Counted from the first letter of the stretch, positions 7,450-14,491 are shown. The stretch is DNA of 18,803 bases from Bacillota bacterium (GCA_023451415.1 JAEXZK010000293.1:1-18803), one strand, 5' to 3'. Program-made: numbers and translations. The notes: generated from the letters alone by a model not told the origin.

Positions 7450-7475
7450 CGCCGGGCGCCTTCGGGCGTCCGGCG
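7450..7475 (+). other. Very stable UUCG-tetraloop hairpin between DUF4358 and amidohydrolase
   Basis: An 11-bp stem (one G-U pair) closed by C-UUCG-G lies between the two genes and ends a few bases before the amidohydrolase ribosome binding site. There is no T tract after it, so it is a weak intrinsic terminator at best. An mRNA 3'-end stabiliser or a modulator of downstream translation is plausible. Confidence 0.55.
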
Positions 7476-7497
7476 TCTGTCAAAGGAGCGTTCTGTT

Positions 7498-8640
7498 ATG
7501 ATTTGTATCCAAAACGGCACCCTGCACGACGCTGTCCATCCCCAGCCCTACCAGGCGGACATCCTGGTGGAAAACGGAAAGATCGCCAGAATCGGCGCCG
7601 GTCTGGAGGTTCCCGCAGGCTGCCGGGTCATCGACGCCTCCGGCAAGATGGTCTACCCCGGCTTTGTGGAGGCCCACTGCCACATCGGCCTGGACGGCAG
7701 CGGCATCGGCTTTGAGGGCACCGATTACAGCGAATTCAACGACATCTTCAGCCCCCAGCTGAGGGCCATCGACGGGATCCAGCCCATGGACCCCGCCTTC
7801 CGGGAGGCGGCTGAGGCAGGCGTCACCACCGTCTGCACCGGCCCCGGCTCCTCCAACGTCCTGGGCGGACAGTTTGCCGTCATCAAAACCGTGGGCAAAC
7901 GGGTGGATAAAATGATCGTCAAAGAGAACGCTGCCATGAAGTGCGCCTTTGGCGAGAATCCCAAGCGGTGCTACAAGGACAAAGGCAACTCCTCCCGTAT
8001 GTCCACCGCCGCCAAGCTGCGGGAGGCCCTGTTCCGCGCCCGGGAGTACCAGGCAAAGCTGGCGGCCGCGGGAGACGACATCACCAAACAGCCCGCCTTT
8101 GACATCAAGCTGGACGCGCTGCTCCCCGTCCTCCGGGGGGAGATCCCCCTGAAGGCCCATGCCCATCAGGCCGACGATCTGTTTACCGCCCTGCGCATTG
8201 CCAGGGAATTCGGGGTGCGCATCACCCTGGAGCACGTCACCGAGGGCCACCTGGTGGCCGACGAGCTGGCGGCGGAAAATGTCCCCCTGGCGGTGGGCCC
8301 CTCCCTGACCCACGCCACCAAGTTCGAGCTGCGCAACAAGACCTTTGCCACCCCCGGCATCCTGGCCAAGGCGGGCTGCCAGGTCTCCATCATCACCGAC
8401 TCCCCCGTCATCCCCCAGTCCTATCTGCCCCTCTGCGCCGCCCTGGCCGTCAAGAGCGGGATGGATGAGTTTGACGCCCTGCGGGCCATCACCATCAATG
8501 CCGCCCGCCACATCGGCGTGGAGGACCGGGTGGGCTCTCTGGAGGAGGGCAAGGACGCCGACATCGTCATCATGGACGGCTCCTGCTTTGACGTCGCCTC
8601 CATGGCGGAGCAGGTTCTCATAAACGGCGAGATCATCTGA
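7498..8640 (+). CDS. Metal-dependent amidohydrolase
   Basis: This 380-residue protein of the amidohydrolase superfamily (imidazolonepropionase/dihydroorotase-like TIM-barrel enzymes) is predicted to hydrolyse a C-N bond in an unidentified cyclic or amide substrate. The N-terminal strand domain leads into PGFVEAHCHIG with the H-x-H metal pair (H60, H62). Later come KAHAHQADD (H221, H223), TLEHVTEGH (H246/H251) and IITDSPV with the conserved aspartate D301, followed by the C-terminal EGKDADIVIMDG sheet typical of the family. AGGAG nine bases before the ATG at 7498 supports the start. No carboxylated-lysine motif is obvious. No signal peptide, so cytosolic. It is followed by a strong terminator. 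Substrate unknown. Confidence 0.9.
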   Translation: MICIQNGTLHDAVHPQPYQADILVENGKIARIGAGLEVPAGCRVIDASGKMVYPGFVEAHCHIGLDGSGIGFEGTDYSEFNDIFSPQLRAIDGIQPMDPAFREAAEAGVTTVCTGPGSSNVLGGQFAVIKTVGKRVDKMIVKENAAMKCAFGENPKRCYKDKGNSSRMSTAAKLREALFRAREYQAKLAAAGDDITKQPAFDIKLDALLPVLRGEIPLKAHAHQADDLFTALRIAREFGVRITLEHVTEGHLVADELAAENVPLAVGPSLTHATKFELRNKTFATPGILAKAGCQVSIITDSPVIPQSYLPLCAALAVKSGMDEFDALRAITINAARHIGVEDRVGSLEEGKDADIVIMDGSCFDVASMAEQVLINGEII

Positions 8641-8660
8641 CAGGGCATACGGATACATAA

Positions 8661-8694
8661 AAAAATCCCCGCGACATCCGCCGCGGGGATTTTT
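8661..8694. terminator. Bidirectional terminator between amidohydrolase and hsp20
   Basis: A 13-bp perfect stem (AAAAATCCCCGCG / CGCGGGGATTTTT) has an 8-base loop. Read rightward it ends in five T; read leftward it ends in seven T. It can stop transcription from both converging genes. Confidence 0.9.
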
Positions 8695-8708
8695 GGGCCT
8701 GGTGGCGA

Positions 8709-8732
8709 CTGCGGCGGCTTTGGCCGCCGCAG
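8709..8732 (-). other. Second hairpin downstream of hsp20
   Basis: A perfect 10-bp stem (CTGCGGCGGC, TTTG loop, GCCGCCGCAG) lies just after the hsp20 stop codon. It lacks a T tract and precedes the true terminator at 8661-8694, so it probably protects the hsp20 mRNA 3' end or helps termination. Confidence 0.6.
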
Positions 8733-8750
8733 CTTCATTTTGCAGTGGGA

Positions 8751-9176
8751 TTACTGGATCTCGATCCGCTTAGCGGCGGGCTGTACGGCCTCCGCCTTGG
8801 GCAGCTCCAGCTCCAGCACACCGTTTTTGTAGTTGGCCTTGATGCCGTCCACCTTGATGCCGGAGACGTCGAAGCTCCGCATAAAGGAGCCGTAGGTGCG
8901 CTCCCTGCGGACAAAGGAGTCCTTGTCCTTCTCTTCCTTTTCAGCATTGTGCTCGGCGCTGATCACCAAGCGGTCGCCATCCAGGTCGATGCGGATGTCC
9001 TCTTTGTCAAAGCCGGGCAGCTCAGCCTGAAGCAGGTATTTGTCGCCTTTGTCCAGCACATCGGTGCGGATGGCGGAAAAGCCTGCGTCCAGATTGCCAA
9101 AGAAGCTCTTTTCCATCTGGTCGAAGTAATCGGTCAAATTTCTTTCCTTGCGTCCAAAGGGCATGAGTTCAAACAT
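8751..9176 (-). CDS. hsp20: Hsp20/alpha-crystallin small heat-shock protein
   Basis: This 141-residue cytosolic holdase chaperone binds unfolding proteins without ATP. The alpha-crystallin domain is clear. RTDVLDKGDKYLLQAELPGF starts it, then KEDIRIDLDGDRLVISAEH, RRERTYGSFMRSFDV, and the family motif GVLELELPK. The C-terminal IEIQ resembles the I-x-I oligomer-linking motif. The start ATG at 9176 has AGGAGG seven bases upstream. It is a single gene, bounded by a CIRCE operator upstream (9337-9363) and terminators downstream, so HrcA control and heat induction are expected. Confidence 0.96.
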   Translation of the reverse strand: MFELMPFGRKERNLTDYFDQMEKSFFGNLDAGFSAIRTDVLDKGDKYLLQAELPGFDKEDIRIDLDGDRLVISAEHNAEKEEKDKDSFVRRERTYGSFMRSFDVSGIKVDGIKANYKNGVLELELPKAEAVQPAAKRIEIQ

Positions 9177-9280
9177 ACAAATTCCTCCTTCATTATTTGG
9201 GGGCTCCCCCTCCGGAGCGGATGGGGGAACCGGTCGCTGTACGTTTTCTTGTCGGGGCTCTTTTTCCTTTCGACGCCTTT

Positions 9281-9308
9281 ATTATATCCGGGCGGTGTTA
9301 CAAAACAA
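9281..9308 (-). promoter_or_regulatory. Predicted sigma-A promoter of hsp20
   Basis: On the minus strand TTGTTT (9308-9303) and a perfect TATAAT (9286-9281) are 16 bases apart. Transcription would start near 9274, giving a leader of about 100 bases. It is the best -10 between the CIRCE element and hsp20. Confidence 0.65.
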
Positions 9309-9336
9309 GGCATAAAATATGTCCAAAATGTAAAAA

Positions 9337-9363
9337 TTAGCACTCTATATCACAGAGTGCTAA
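9337..9363. promoter_or_regulatory. CIRCE operator (HrcA binding site)
   Basis: TTAGCACTC, nine bases, GAGTGCTAA: a perfect match to the CIRCE consensus, which the repressor HrcA binds. The only gene it can serve is hsp20 to its left; nothing starts rightward before the DUF362 gene, which ends at 9578 on the opposite strand. CIRCE is classically found before groESL and hrcA-dnaK operons, so an hsp20 target extends the regulon in this organism. Confidence 0.95.
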
Positions 9364-9425
9364 TCCAATAAATTCAAATGCTTCATGGTCCGCCGCAGCG
9401 CCTGCGCTTCATGCACCGGCCCAAA

Positions 9426-9459
9426 GGAACTGCGCGCCGCCCAACAGGCGGGCAGTTCC
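9426..9459. other. Unassigned strong hairpin in intergenic region
   Basis: GGAACTGC (9426-9433) pairs perfectly with GCAGTTCC (9452-9459), and inside it CCGCC pairs with GGCGG around a CAACA loop, leaving a 3-base bulge. There is no T tract on either side. The interval 9177-9577 otherwise holds the hsp20 promoter, CIRCE and the terminator at 9515-9542, and no gene I can support. Confidence 0.45.
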
Positions 9460-9514
9460 CCGTTCCCCAGGGAAGGCGTATGCTATTTGGGTGAAGAACG
9501 CAGGCCGCCCGGGC

Positions 9515-9542
9515 AAAAAACGGCGGGCGCGCCCGGGGCCGT
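9515..9542 (-). terminator. Terminator of the AI-2E/DUF362 operon
   Basis: On the minus strand ACGGC...GCCGT brackets a GGGCGCGCCC core and is followed at once by six T. It lies 35 bases after the stop codon of the DUF362 gene. Confidence 0.75.
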
Positions 9543-9577
9543 CTGCCATATTATTCCCTTCCGGAGCCGAGCGGCAG

Positions 9578-10783
9578 TTACGGCTTGGTGTTTCGGGTCC
9601 TGCCGCCCAGCAGCACCCGGGCGGCCAGGGGCGCTTTTACGCCAATGGCCTCCTTGGGGCACATCTCCTGGCAGCAGTAGCAGCGGATGCACCGGTCATA
9701 CCGGTACCGGGGCGGGTCTCCCCGCTTTTTCCCGGGGAGCAGGGCCTTCCCCTCCACCGGGCAGCTCTGGACGCAGACGCCGCAGCCCACGCACCGCTCC
9801 TTTTTGATGTAGGGCTTCTTCTGCACCAGACGGAGGAGGTTCCGTCCCCTGCCGCCCCGGTCGGGGGGCACAGGGTCCCGGCAGACGTCAAAATCCGCCT
9901 TGCCCCAGCGGGAGGCGGCCTCTTCCACCGTCATACGGCCCTGGGGCGTGAGAACCGCAATTTCCTCCGGCCGCCAGCGGCCTATTCCTGCCCTCTCCCC
10001 CGCCAGGTTGGTGGGGACCAGGGTCGGGTCCAGATGCATCAGGGCGCACATGACGCTGTCCAGGGCCACCGGGTCTGTGGAAAACAGGAGGACCCCCATC
10101 TTCACCGGATCGCCGCCGGCGGGGCCGTTGCCCTCCATGGCCACAATGCCGTCCATGATGTGCAGCCTGGGCCGGAGCAGCAGGTGGAGGTCGGCCAGCA
10201 TCCCGGCAAAGGAGGCGGCGTCGGAGTACCTGGCGTGGCCCAGGCCCTTTTCCAGGCCATGGATGCACCCATACAGGTTTTTGACGGCGCCGGTCACCCG
10301 CTGGAGGGCGTGGGTCTTCATCTTGGGCAGGCTGATGATGGCCCCGGCGTCCGCCGCACCGGGGCAGAGAACGAAGCTTTGGCAGGAGCCGCCCTGGGGG
10401 AATTCCACTGTCCGGCCATGGTCAAAATCCGCCGGAGAGATGCCCAGCGCCCGGGCCGCTTCCCCTATGCCGCAGGCCTCGGCCACCCGGGCGGGGCTGT
10501 CCGCCACAGGGTTTCCCGGGGAGTCGCCGTAGGAAAGATCGGTATACCCCCGCTCCTTCAGCGCCTCCCCCACCGCCCGGAAAACCACCGGGTGTGTGGT
10601 GATCGCCTTCTCCGCCGGGGCGTGGCGGAGGAAGTTAGGCTTGAGGAGGATCTTCTGCTCCTTGGGGCCAAGCTCGCCTTCCGGGCCCAGGAGGCAGAGG
10701 CCCGTCTCCACCGCGGCCCTGACCCGGGGCGGGTCGTAATCCCCGCAGGGCACCAGGGCCACCCTGCTTTGCAGCTTTTCCAT
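9578..10783 (-). CDS. DUF362 domain protein with C-terminal 2x[4Fe-4S] ferredoxin
   Basis: The 401-residue protein begins with a DUF362 domain (about residues 1-290). Visible segments are ILLKPNFL, TTHPVVFRAV, SYGDSPG, IISLPKMKTHALQRVTGAVKNLYG, MDGIVAMEGNGPAGGDP and STDPVALDSVMCALM, all typical of the family. A bacterial ferredoxin domain follows, with CVGCGVCVQSCP and CIRCYCCQEMCP holding two [4Fe-4S] clusters. Biochemical function of the family is not established; a redox role is inferred from the clusters. Its ATG overlaps the stop of the AI-2E-family gene by one base (TGATG), so the two are translationally coupled. It ends the operon before the terminator at 9515-9542. Confidence 0.92.
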   Translation of the reverse strand: MEKLQSRVALVPCGDYDPPRVRAAVETGLCLLGPEGELGPKEQKILLKPNFLRHAPAEKAITTHPVVFRAVGEALKERGYTDLSYGDSPGNPVADSPARVAEACGIGEAARALGISPADFDHGRTVEFPQGGSCQSFVLCPGAADAGAIISLPKMKTHALQRVTGAVKNLYGCIHGLEKGLGHARYSDAASFAGMLADLHLLLRPRLHIMDGIVAMEGNGPAGGDPVKMGVLLFSTDPVALDSVMCALMHLDPTLVPTNLAGERAGIGRWRPEEIAVLTPQGRMTVEEAASRWGKADFDVCRDPVPPDRGGRGRNLLRLVQKKPYIKKERCVGCGVCVQSCPVEGKALLPGKKRGDPPRYRYDRCIRCYCCQEMCPKEAIGVKAPLAARVLLGGRTRNTKP

Positions 10784-12135
10784 CAGGCGTCCCCCTCCCG
10801 GGTGTCACGGACATATTCCCCGGTGGCCTCGTCGATGTGCCGGAGGCCCCGGTAGTCCCAGGTAGAGCGGGAAAGGCCCCGTTTTTCCAGGGCGCGGCCC
10901 GTGAGGCTGGCCGCCAGGGCATAGGCCACCGCAAAGGTGGGCACGCCGACGATCATCCCCACAAAGCCCATCACCCCGCCAAAGAGGAGGATGGCAAAGA
11001 GGACCCAGAAGCTGGAGAGGCCCGTGCTGTCCCCCAGGATCTTGGGGCCCAGGATGTTGCCGTCAAACTGCTGGAGCAGGAAAACAAAGATGATAAAATA
11101 CAGGCATTTCAGGGGGTCGGCCAGCAGGAGGATAAGGGCCGAGGGGATAGCGCCGATGAAGGGGCCGAAAAAGGGAATGATGTTGGTGACGCCCACGATC
11201 ACGCTGATGAGCATCACATAGGGCATGTTCAACAGGCTCATCCCCACAAAGCAGATGATGCCGATGATGAGGGAATCCAGGAGTTTGCCGATGATGAAGC
11301 CGCCAAACACCTTGTGGACAAAGCGCAGGTTGTCCAGGGCCAGGTTGCCCTTGGCGGCCCCCAGACAAGCGTAAATGATCTTTTTGCCCTGGGCGGCAAA
11401 GGTCTCCTTGCCAGCCAGGACATATACCGTGACGATGATCCCGATGATCATATCCATAAAGAAGGAAAGGGTCCCGATGATCCCGCTGGACACCTGTCCC
11501 ACCAGCTTTTCCACGCTGGGCATCAGGTCCGTCTCCACCCAGCCGGAGACAAAGGCCACCGCCTTGTCATAAATCCCCAGGGCCGTCTCCTCCCACTGGG
11601 GATTGTCCGCCAGCAGGTTTTCGATCCACAGGGCCAGGTTCTCGGCGTTGCGGGGGAGGCTGTCCACAATGCCCTTGATGCTGACGGCCACCTGGGGCGC
11701 CACCATGGCCAGAAGGCCGCCCACCGCCAGGGCGGCCAGGAGCATGGTCACGCAGATGGCGGCGCCTTTGGCCAGGGAGGCGGGGCGGCTGAGGCGGCCA
11801 TGCCTGTCCCAGCGGCGGAGGAACCCGGCGAAGCCCCTGCTGAACCGGTTGTAGACGGGGGTGAGAAGGTATGCCATCACCACGCCGTAAATGATGGGAC
11901 GCAGGATACTCATCAGCTTGGCCAGCGCGCCCGCCACCCGGTCCGCCTGAAAGATCAGGAAGAAAAAGAGGATGCTGAAGGCGATGACCCCACAGGCGGT
12001 GAGCCCCCACCAGAGATATTTGTTCGGATGCTTCATAATCAAACCGTCCGTAAACCGCGGACCGTGGACGCGCCTGCCGCGGCGCCGCTTTTCCGGCAAG
12101 CGGCGCGCCGATTTTTGGTGATTGTGCAATTCCAC
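10783..12135 (-). CDS. AI-2E family transporter (permease)
   Basis: This is a polytopic membrane protein of the AI-2E transporter family (PF01594), about 450 residues. Hydrophobic segments occur near the N-terminus (WWGLTACGVIAFSILFFFLIF), around LRPIIYGVVMAYLLTPVYN and MLLAALAVGGLLAMVAP, and as a dense cluster in the second half. The family signature VGVTNIIPFFGPFIGAIPSA and the FDGNILGPKILGDSTGLSSFWV segment are clear. Despite the name, substrates vary and none can be assigned. I chose the GTG at 12135 because GGGGGG lies six bases upstream and the predicted start of transcription is about 30 bases away. This gives a 33-residue basic N-terminal extension. The ATG at 12036, just before the first membrane segment, is a real alternative; an ATG at 12195 lies upstream of the promoter and is rejected. 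Confidence 0.88.
   Translation of the reverse strand: MELHNHQKSARRLPEKRRRGRRVHGPRFTDGLIMKHPNKYLWWGLTACGVIAFSILFFFLIFQADRVAGALAKLMSILRPIIYGVVMAYLLTPVYNRFSRGFAGFLRRWDRHGRLSRPASLAKGAAICVTMLLAALAVGGLLAMVAPQVAVSIKGIVDSLPRNAENLALWIENLLADNPQWEETALGIYDKAVAFVSGWVETDLMPSVEKLVGQVSSGIIGTLSFFMDMIIGIIVTVYVLAGKETFAAQGKKIIYACLGAAKGNLALDNLRFVHKVFGGFIIGKLLDSLIIGIICFVGMSLLNMPYVMLISVIVGVTNIIPFFGPFIGAIPSALILLLADPLKCLYFIIFVFLLQQFDGNILGPKILGDSTGLSSFWVLFAILLFGGVMGFVGMIVGVPTFAVAYALAASLTGRALEKRGLSRSTWDYRGLRHIDEATGEYVRDTREGDA
12082..12106. other. Hairpin within the N-terminal extension of the AI-2E gene
   Basis: GCGCCGCTT and AAGCGGCGC form a perfect 9-bp stem with a 7-base loop. It falls between the two possible starts (12135 and 12036) of the AI-2E-family gene, so it is either early coding sequence or a leader structure. 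Confidence 0.45.
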
Positions 12136-12171
12136 AGGAATCCCCCCATTCGTGGAAGGATTCTTGGTTCC

Positions 12172-12177
12172 ATTATA
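12172..12177 (-). promoter_or_regulatory. Extended -10 promoter for AI-2E/DUF362 operon
   Basis: The minus strand reads TGCTATAAT, a perfect extended -10 with no convincing -35. Predicted transcription start is near 12165, about 30 bases before the GTG at 12135. Confidence 0.65.
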
Positions 12178-12201
12178 GCATAAATTTGGGGGCAATTGTG
12201 T

Positions 12202-12207
12202 TATAAT
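12202..12207 (+). promoter_or_regulatory. Extended -10 promoter for lrgAB
   Basis: TGTTATAAT is a perfect extended -10 on the plus strand, again with a weak -35. Transcription would start near 12214, inside the inverted repeat AGCAT-TCC-ATGCT (12211-12223), which could be an operator. The two opposite -10 boxes are 24 bases apart, so their -35 regions overlap. Confidence 0.6.
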
Positions 12208-12250
12208 TGGAGCATTCCATGCTAATTCGTATAAAAGGAGTCCTTCCCAT

Positions 12251-12628
12251 ATGAAAATCTACCGACAGCTGGCCATCCTCTTTGCCATCTGCCTGGCCGG
12301 CAGCGGACTTTCGGCCCTGCTGCCCTTCCCCTTTCCCGCCAGTGTGGCCGCCATGCTCCTGCTCCTTATCTTTTTTGCCCTGGGGCTGCTGAAGGTGGAA
12401 TCCGTGGCGGAGAGCGCCGATTTCTTTCTGGGCACCATGGCCATGCTTTTCATCCCCTCCACCGTGGGGCTTCTGGAATCCCTGGGGGCGATCAAGGATA
12501 TCCTCCTGCCCCTGGTCATCATTTGTATCGTCTGCACCGTCTTTACCTTTCTGGCCGCCGCGGGGGCTGCCAGCCTGGTGATACGCCTCCAGCAGGGCGG
12601 CAAAAAAGGAGGCCAGGACCATGGATGA
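12251..12628 (+). CDS. lrgA: LrgA/CidA family holin-like protein
   Basis: This is a 125-residue, four-helix membrane protein of the CidA/LrgA family. These proteins are holin-like and, with LrgB, influence murein hydrolase activity and cell lysis; in several bacteria LrgAB acts as a pyruvate carrier. The sequence shows family features: QLAILFAICLAGSGLSALLPFPFPASVAAMLLL, KVESVAESADFFLGTMAMLFIPSTVGL and a basic C-terminal tail. AAAGGAG precedes the ATG at 12251 by about ten bases. It overlaps lrgB by eight bases. Confidence 0.93.
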   Translation: MKIYRQLAILFAICLAGSGLSALLPFPFPASVAAMLLLLIFFALGLLKVESVAESADFFLGTMAMLFIPSTVGLLESLGAIKDILLPLVIICIVCTVFTFLAAAGAASLVIRLQQGGKKGGQDHG

Positions 12629-13301
12629 GCTGCTGTACAACCCCTTTTTCGGCATTTCCGTCACCCTGGCCGCCTATTGCGCGGGCGGCTGGCTCTGCCG
12701 CCGGATCAAGGGGCCCCTGGCCAACCCCCTGATCCTTGGCTCCGTCCTGGTCATCCTCTTCCTGCTGGCCACCGGCATCCCCATGGAGGCTTATTTGGCC
12801 GGGGCGGACCTGATCACCCTGCTCCTCCCCCTGGCCACTGCGGTGCTGGCCGTCTCCATCTACCGCAACCGGCGGCTGCTGGGGGCAAACCTTCTGCCCG
12901 TGCTGGCCGGCTGCCTGGCGGGGGCTGTCACCTCGGTGGTCAGCGTCCTGGCCCTCAGCCGCCTCTTTGGCCTCGACCAGGCCGTCACCGCCTCCCTCCT
13001 TCCCAAGTCTGTCACCACCCCCATCGCCCTGGAGCTCTCCCAGACCCTGGGCGGCATCCCCTCCCTCACCGTGGTGGCGGTGATCCTCACCGGGACGCCG
13101 GGGATCGTTATCGCCCCCCTGCTCATCAAGTGGCTGCGCCTGCGCAACCCGGTGGTCATCGGCCTGGCCATGGGCACTTCCGCCCATGCCATTGGCACAT
13201 CCAAGGCTGTGGAAATGGGAGAAATCCAGGGGGCCATGAGCGGCATCGCCATCGGCATCACCGGCATTTTTACCGTCATCATCGCCCTGATCTTCTTTTG
13301 A
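12621..13301 (+). CDS. lrgB: LrgB/CidB family membrane protein
   Basis: This 226-residue polytopic membrane protein is the usual partner of LrgA. Family signatures are present: NPLILGSVLVI near the start, LLPKSVTTPIALELSQTLGG in the middle and GLAMGTSAHAIGTSKAVEMGEIQGAMSG near the end, with six or seven hydrophobic segments and full family length. The ATG at 12621 sits inside the 3' end of lrgA, with AAAGGAGG-like sequence upstream, so the genes are translationally coupled. Function is as for lrgA: either murein hydrolase export control or pyruvate transport. No LytTR or LysR regulator gene lies next to the pair. Confidence 0.94.
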   Translation: MDELLYNPFFGISVTLAAYCAGGWLCRRIKGPLANPLILGSVLVILFLLATGIPMEAYLAGADLITLLLPLATAVLAVSIYRNRRLLGANLLPVLAGCLAGAVTSVVSVLALSRLFGLDQAVTASLLPKSVTTPIALELSQTLGGIPSLTVVAVILTGTPGIVIAPLLIKWLRLRNPVVIGLAMGTSAHAIGTSKAVEMGEIQGAMSGIAIGITGIFTVIIALIFF

Positions 13302-13645
13302 GCTCCGGGTGCAGGGCCTCCTGCGCCGGTGTGTATCCCAAAAGCTGCGGGCGGGATGTCATGGGGCTCTTCCCTCACTGTCAGCAGCGGCCTGAAACAG
13401 CCGGTCTTGCCCTGTTTTGCGGCAAAAAAGCGTCCCTTCCTCCGGGAAGGGACGCTTTTTTACAGGCTGCACGCCCCCATACGCAGGGGCAGCGGCAAGT
13501 GTAAGGGGCTCCGTATATGCCGCATTGCGGCCCTTTGCATATCCCCGCGTCCCGCAGGCCCCGCCCTCCGGCGGCCTTACAGCGGGGGCCGGCCGGGCTT
13601 TGCCTCAATGGTCGGGCACAGGCCCCGGGAGGATGCCGGTGTCTG
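13302..13645. other. Intergenic region between lrgB and TPM gene
   Basis: No supportable gene. It holds a small hairpin (13308-13327), the bidirectional terminator at 13424-13461 and an imperfect compact fold at 13504-13545. In the latter GGGG/CCCC and ATATG/CATAT bracket a CCGC-AAT-GCGG stem. The open frames crossing it have no ribosome binding sites and look like shadows. Confidence 0.6.
13424..13461. terminator. Bidirectional terminator between lrgB and the SPFH/TPM operon
   Basis: Six A, an 11-bp stem (GCGTCCCTTCC / GGAAGGGACGC) with a TCCG loop, then six T. It ends both the rightward lrgAB transcript and the leftward operon. Confidence 0.95.
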
Positions 13646-14491
13646 TCAAAACTTCCGCCCGCCGCCGCCGTGGCTCCGTCCACTGCTGGAGCGGTGGGTG
13701 GTGCTGCGGCCCGAAGGTCTTCCCCCGGAGCGGCTCCCCGAGGAAGGGGGCGGGTCGCTGCGTATCTGCCGCTGGGTCAGGGTCTGGTGGAGGAAGGTGT
13801 CCTCCCGGCGGGAGAGGGCCATCCGGATCTTTTCCCGGTAGGGGTAGCGGTAGGAGCCTATGCGCAGGCGGTACTTGGCCGTGACGCCGGCGCAGGCCGC
13901 GCCCCCGGCGCCCAGGGATATCCCTCCGAAGAGAAGGAGCTGCCCGGCGCTGACGCTGCGGTAAGGGGCGACCTTCCCCGTTTCTTCATCATACCGGTGC
14001 TGGTTGGGGTCGATGTCCGCCAGCGCCCAGCGCTCCGCCCCCTGGACAAAGCTCATGGCCGCCGCCTCATAGTCCCCCGAAGCCAGCCCGTTGTAGGCAT
14101 CGTCCAGAATGTCCTGGACGCGGTCGTCATTGATGTGGTCCACCGCCTTGCCATAGGTGGAGATCCAGGCCTCCCGGTTGTCCATGTCGATGAGGAAAAG
14201 CAGGCCGTCATCCCCCAGGTCTTTGCCGATGGCGTTATCGTCGTAGAAGTCGTCGGCATACTCCCTGGCGGTCCTGCCGCCGGCGTCGCCGGTGGTCACC
14301 ACCGCCATATCCAGGCCGGTGGACCGGATCGCTCCGGCCAGGGCATCTTCCAGGCTCTGGGCCCCCTGGGCGGAAAAGAGCCCTGCCTGATCAAAGACCC
14401 TCTGGCCCTCTGTCCCCGCCGCCATGGCGGCGGACCATCCCATGGCCCCCAGCAGAAGCGCCGCCAGCAGGAGAGAAATCCATCGTCTCAC
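13646..14491 (-). CDS. TPM-domain membrane protein (YdjH-like)
   Basis: This 281-residue protein has a signal peptide or signal anchor (about residues 5-24). A TPM domain follows (about 29-150): VFDQAGLFSAQGAQSLEDAL, GLDMAVVTTGDAGGRTAREYADDFYDD, then GLLFLIDMDNREAWISTYGKAV. A second membrane segment lies around 185-205, and a Ser/Gly/Arg-rich tail ends HGGGGRKF. TPM proteins of this layout include Bacillus YdjH and YgcG-like proteins; the TPM fold faces outside the membrane. The start is the GTG at 14491, which overlaps the YdjG-like stop (GTGA) and has GGGGGG eight bases upstream; frame open further upstream is shadow. It is the last gene of the SPFH operon, before the terminator at 13424-13461. 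Confidence 0.88.
   Translation of the reverse strand: MRRWISLLLAALLLGAMGWSAAMAAGTEGQRVFDQAGLFSAQGAQSLEDALAGAIRSTGLDMAVVTTGDAGGRTAREYADDFYDDNAIGKDLGDDGLLFLIDMDNREAWISTYGKAVDHINDDRVQDILDDAYNGLASGDYEAAAMSFVQGAERWALADIDPNQHRYDEETGKVAPYRSVSAGQLLLFGGISLGAGGAACAGVTAKYRLRIGSYRYPYREKIRMALSRREDTFLHQTLTQRQIRSDPPPSSGSRSGGRPSGRSTTHRSSSGRSHGGGGRKF

Noticed and set aside
7480..8658. 392-codon open frame on the minus strand
   Set aside because: Complement of the amidohydrolase gene, which has clear metal-binding motifs; the antisense frame also starts inside the terminator region.
9385..9807. 140-codon plus-strand frame with several cysteines
   Set aside because: It runs through the terminator at 9515-9542 and into the antisense of the DUF362 ferredoxin domain; no family match or ribosome binding site.
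10837..12183. 448-codon open frame on the plus strand
   Set aside because: Antisense to the AI-2E-family permease; rich in Gly/His/Asp/Gln repeats typical of reversed membrane-protein codons.
12203..12664. Minus-strand frame over lrgA
   Set aside because: Antisense of lrgA, with no recognisable domain.
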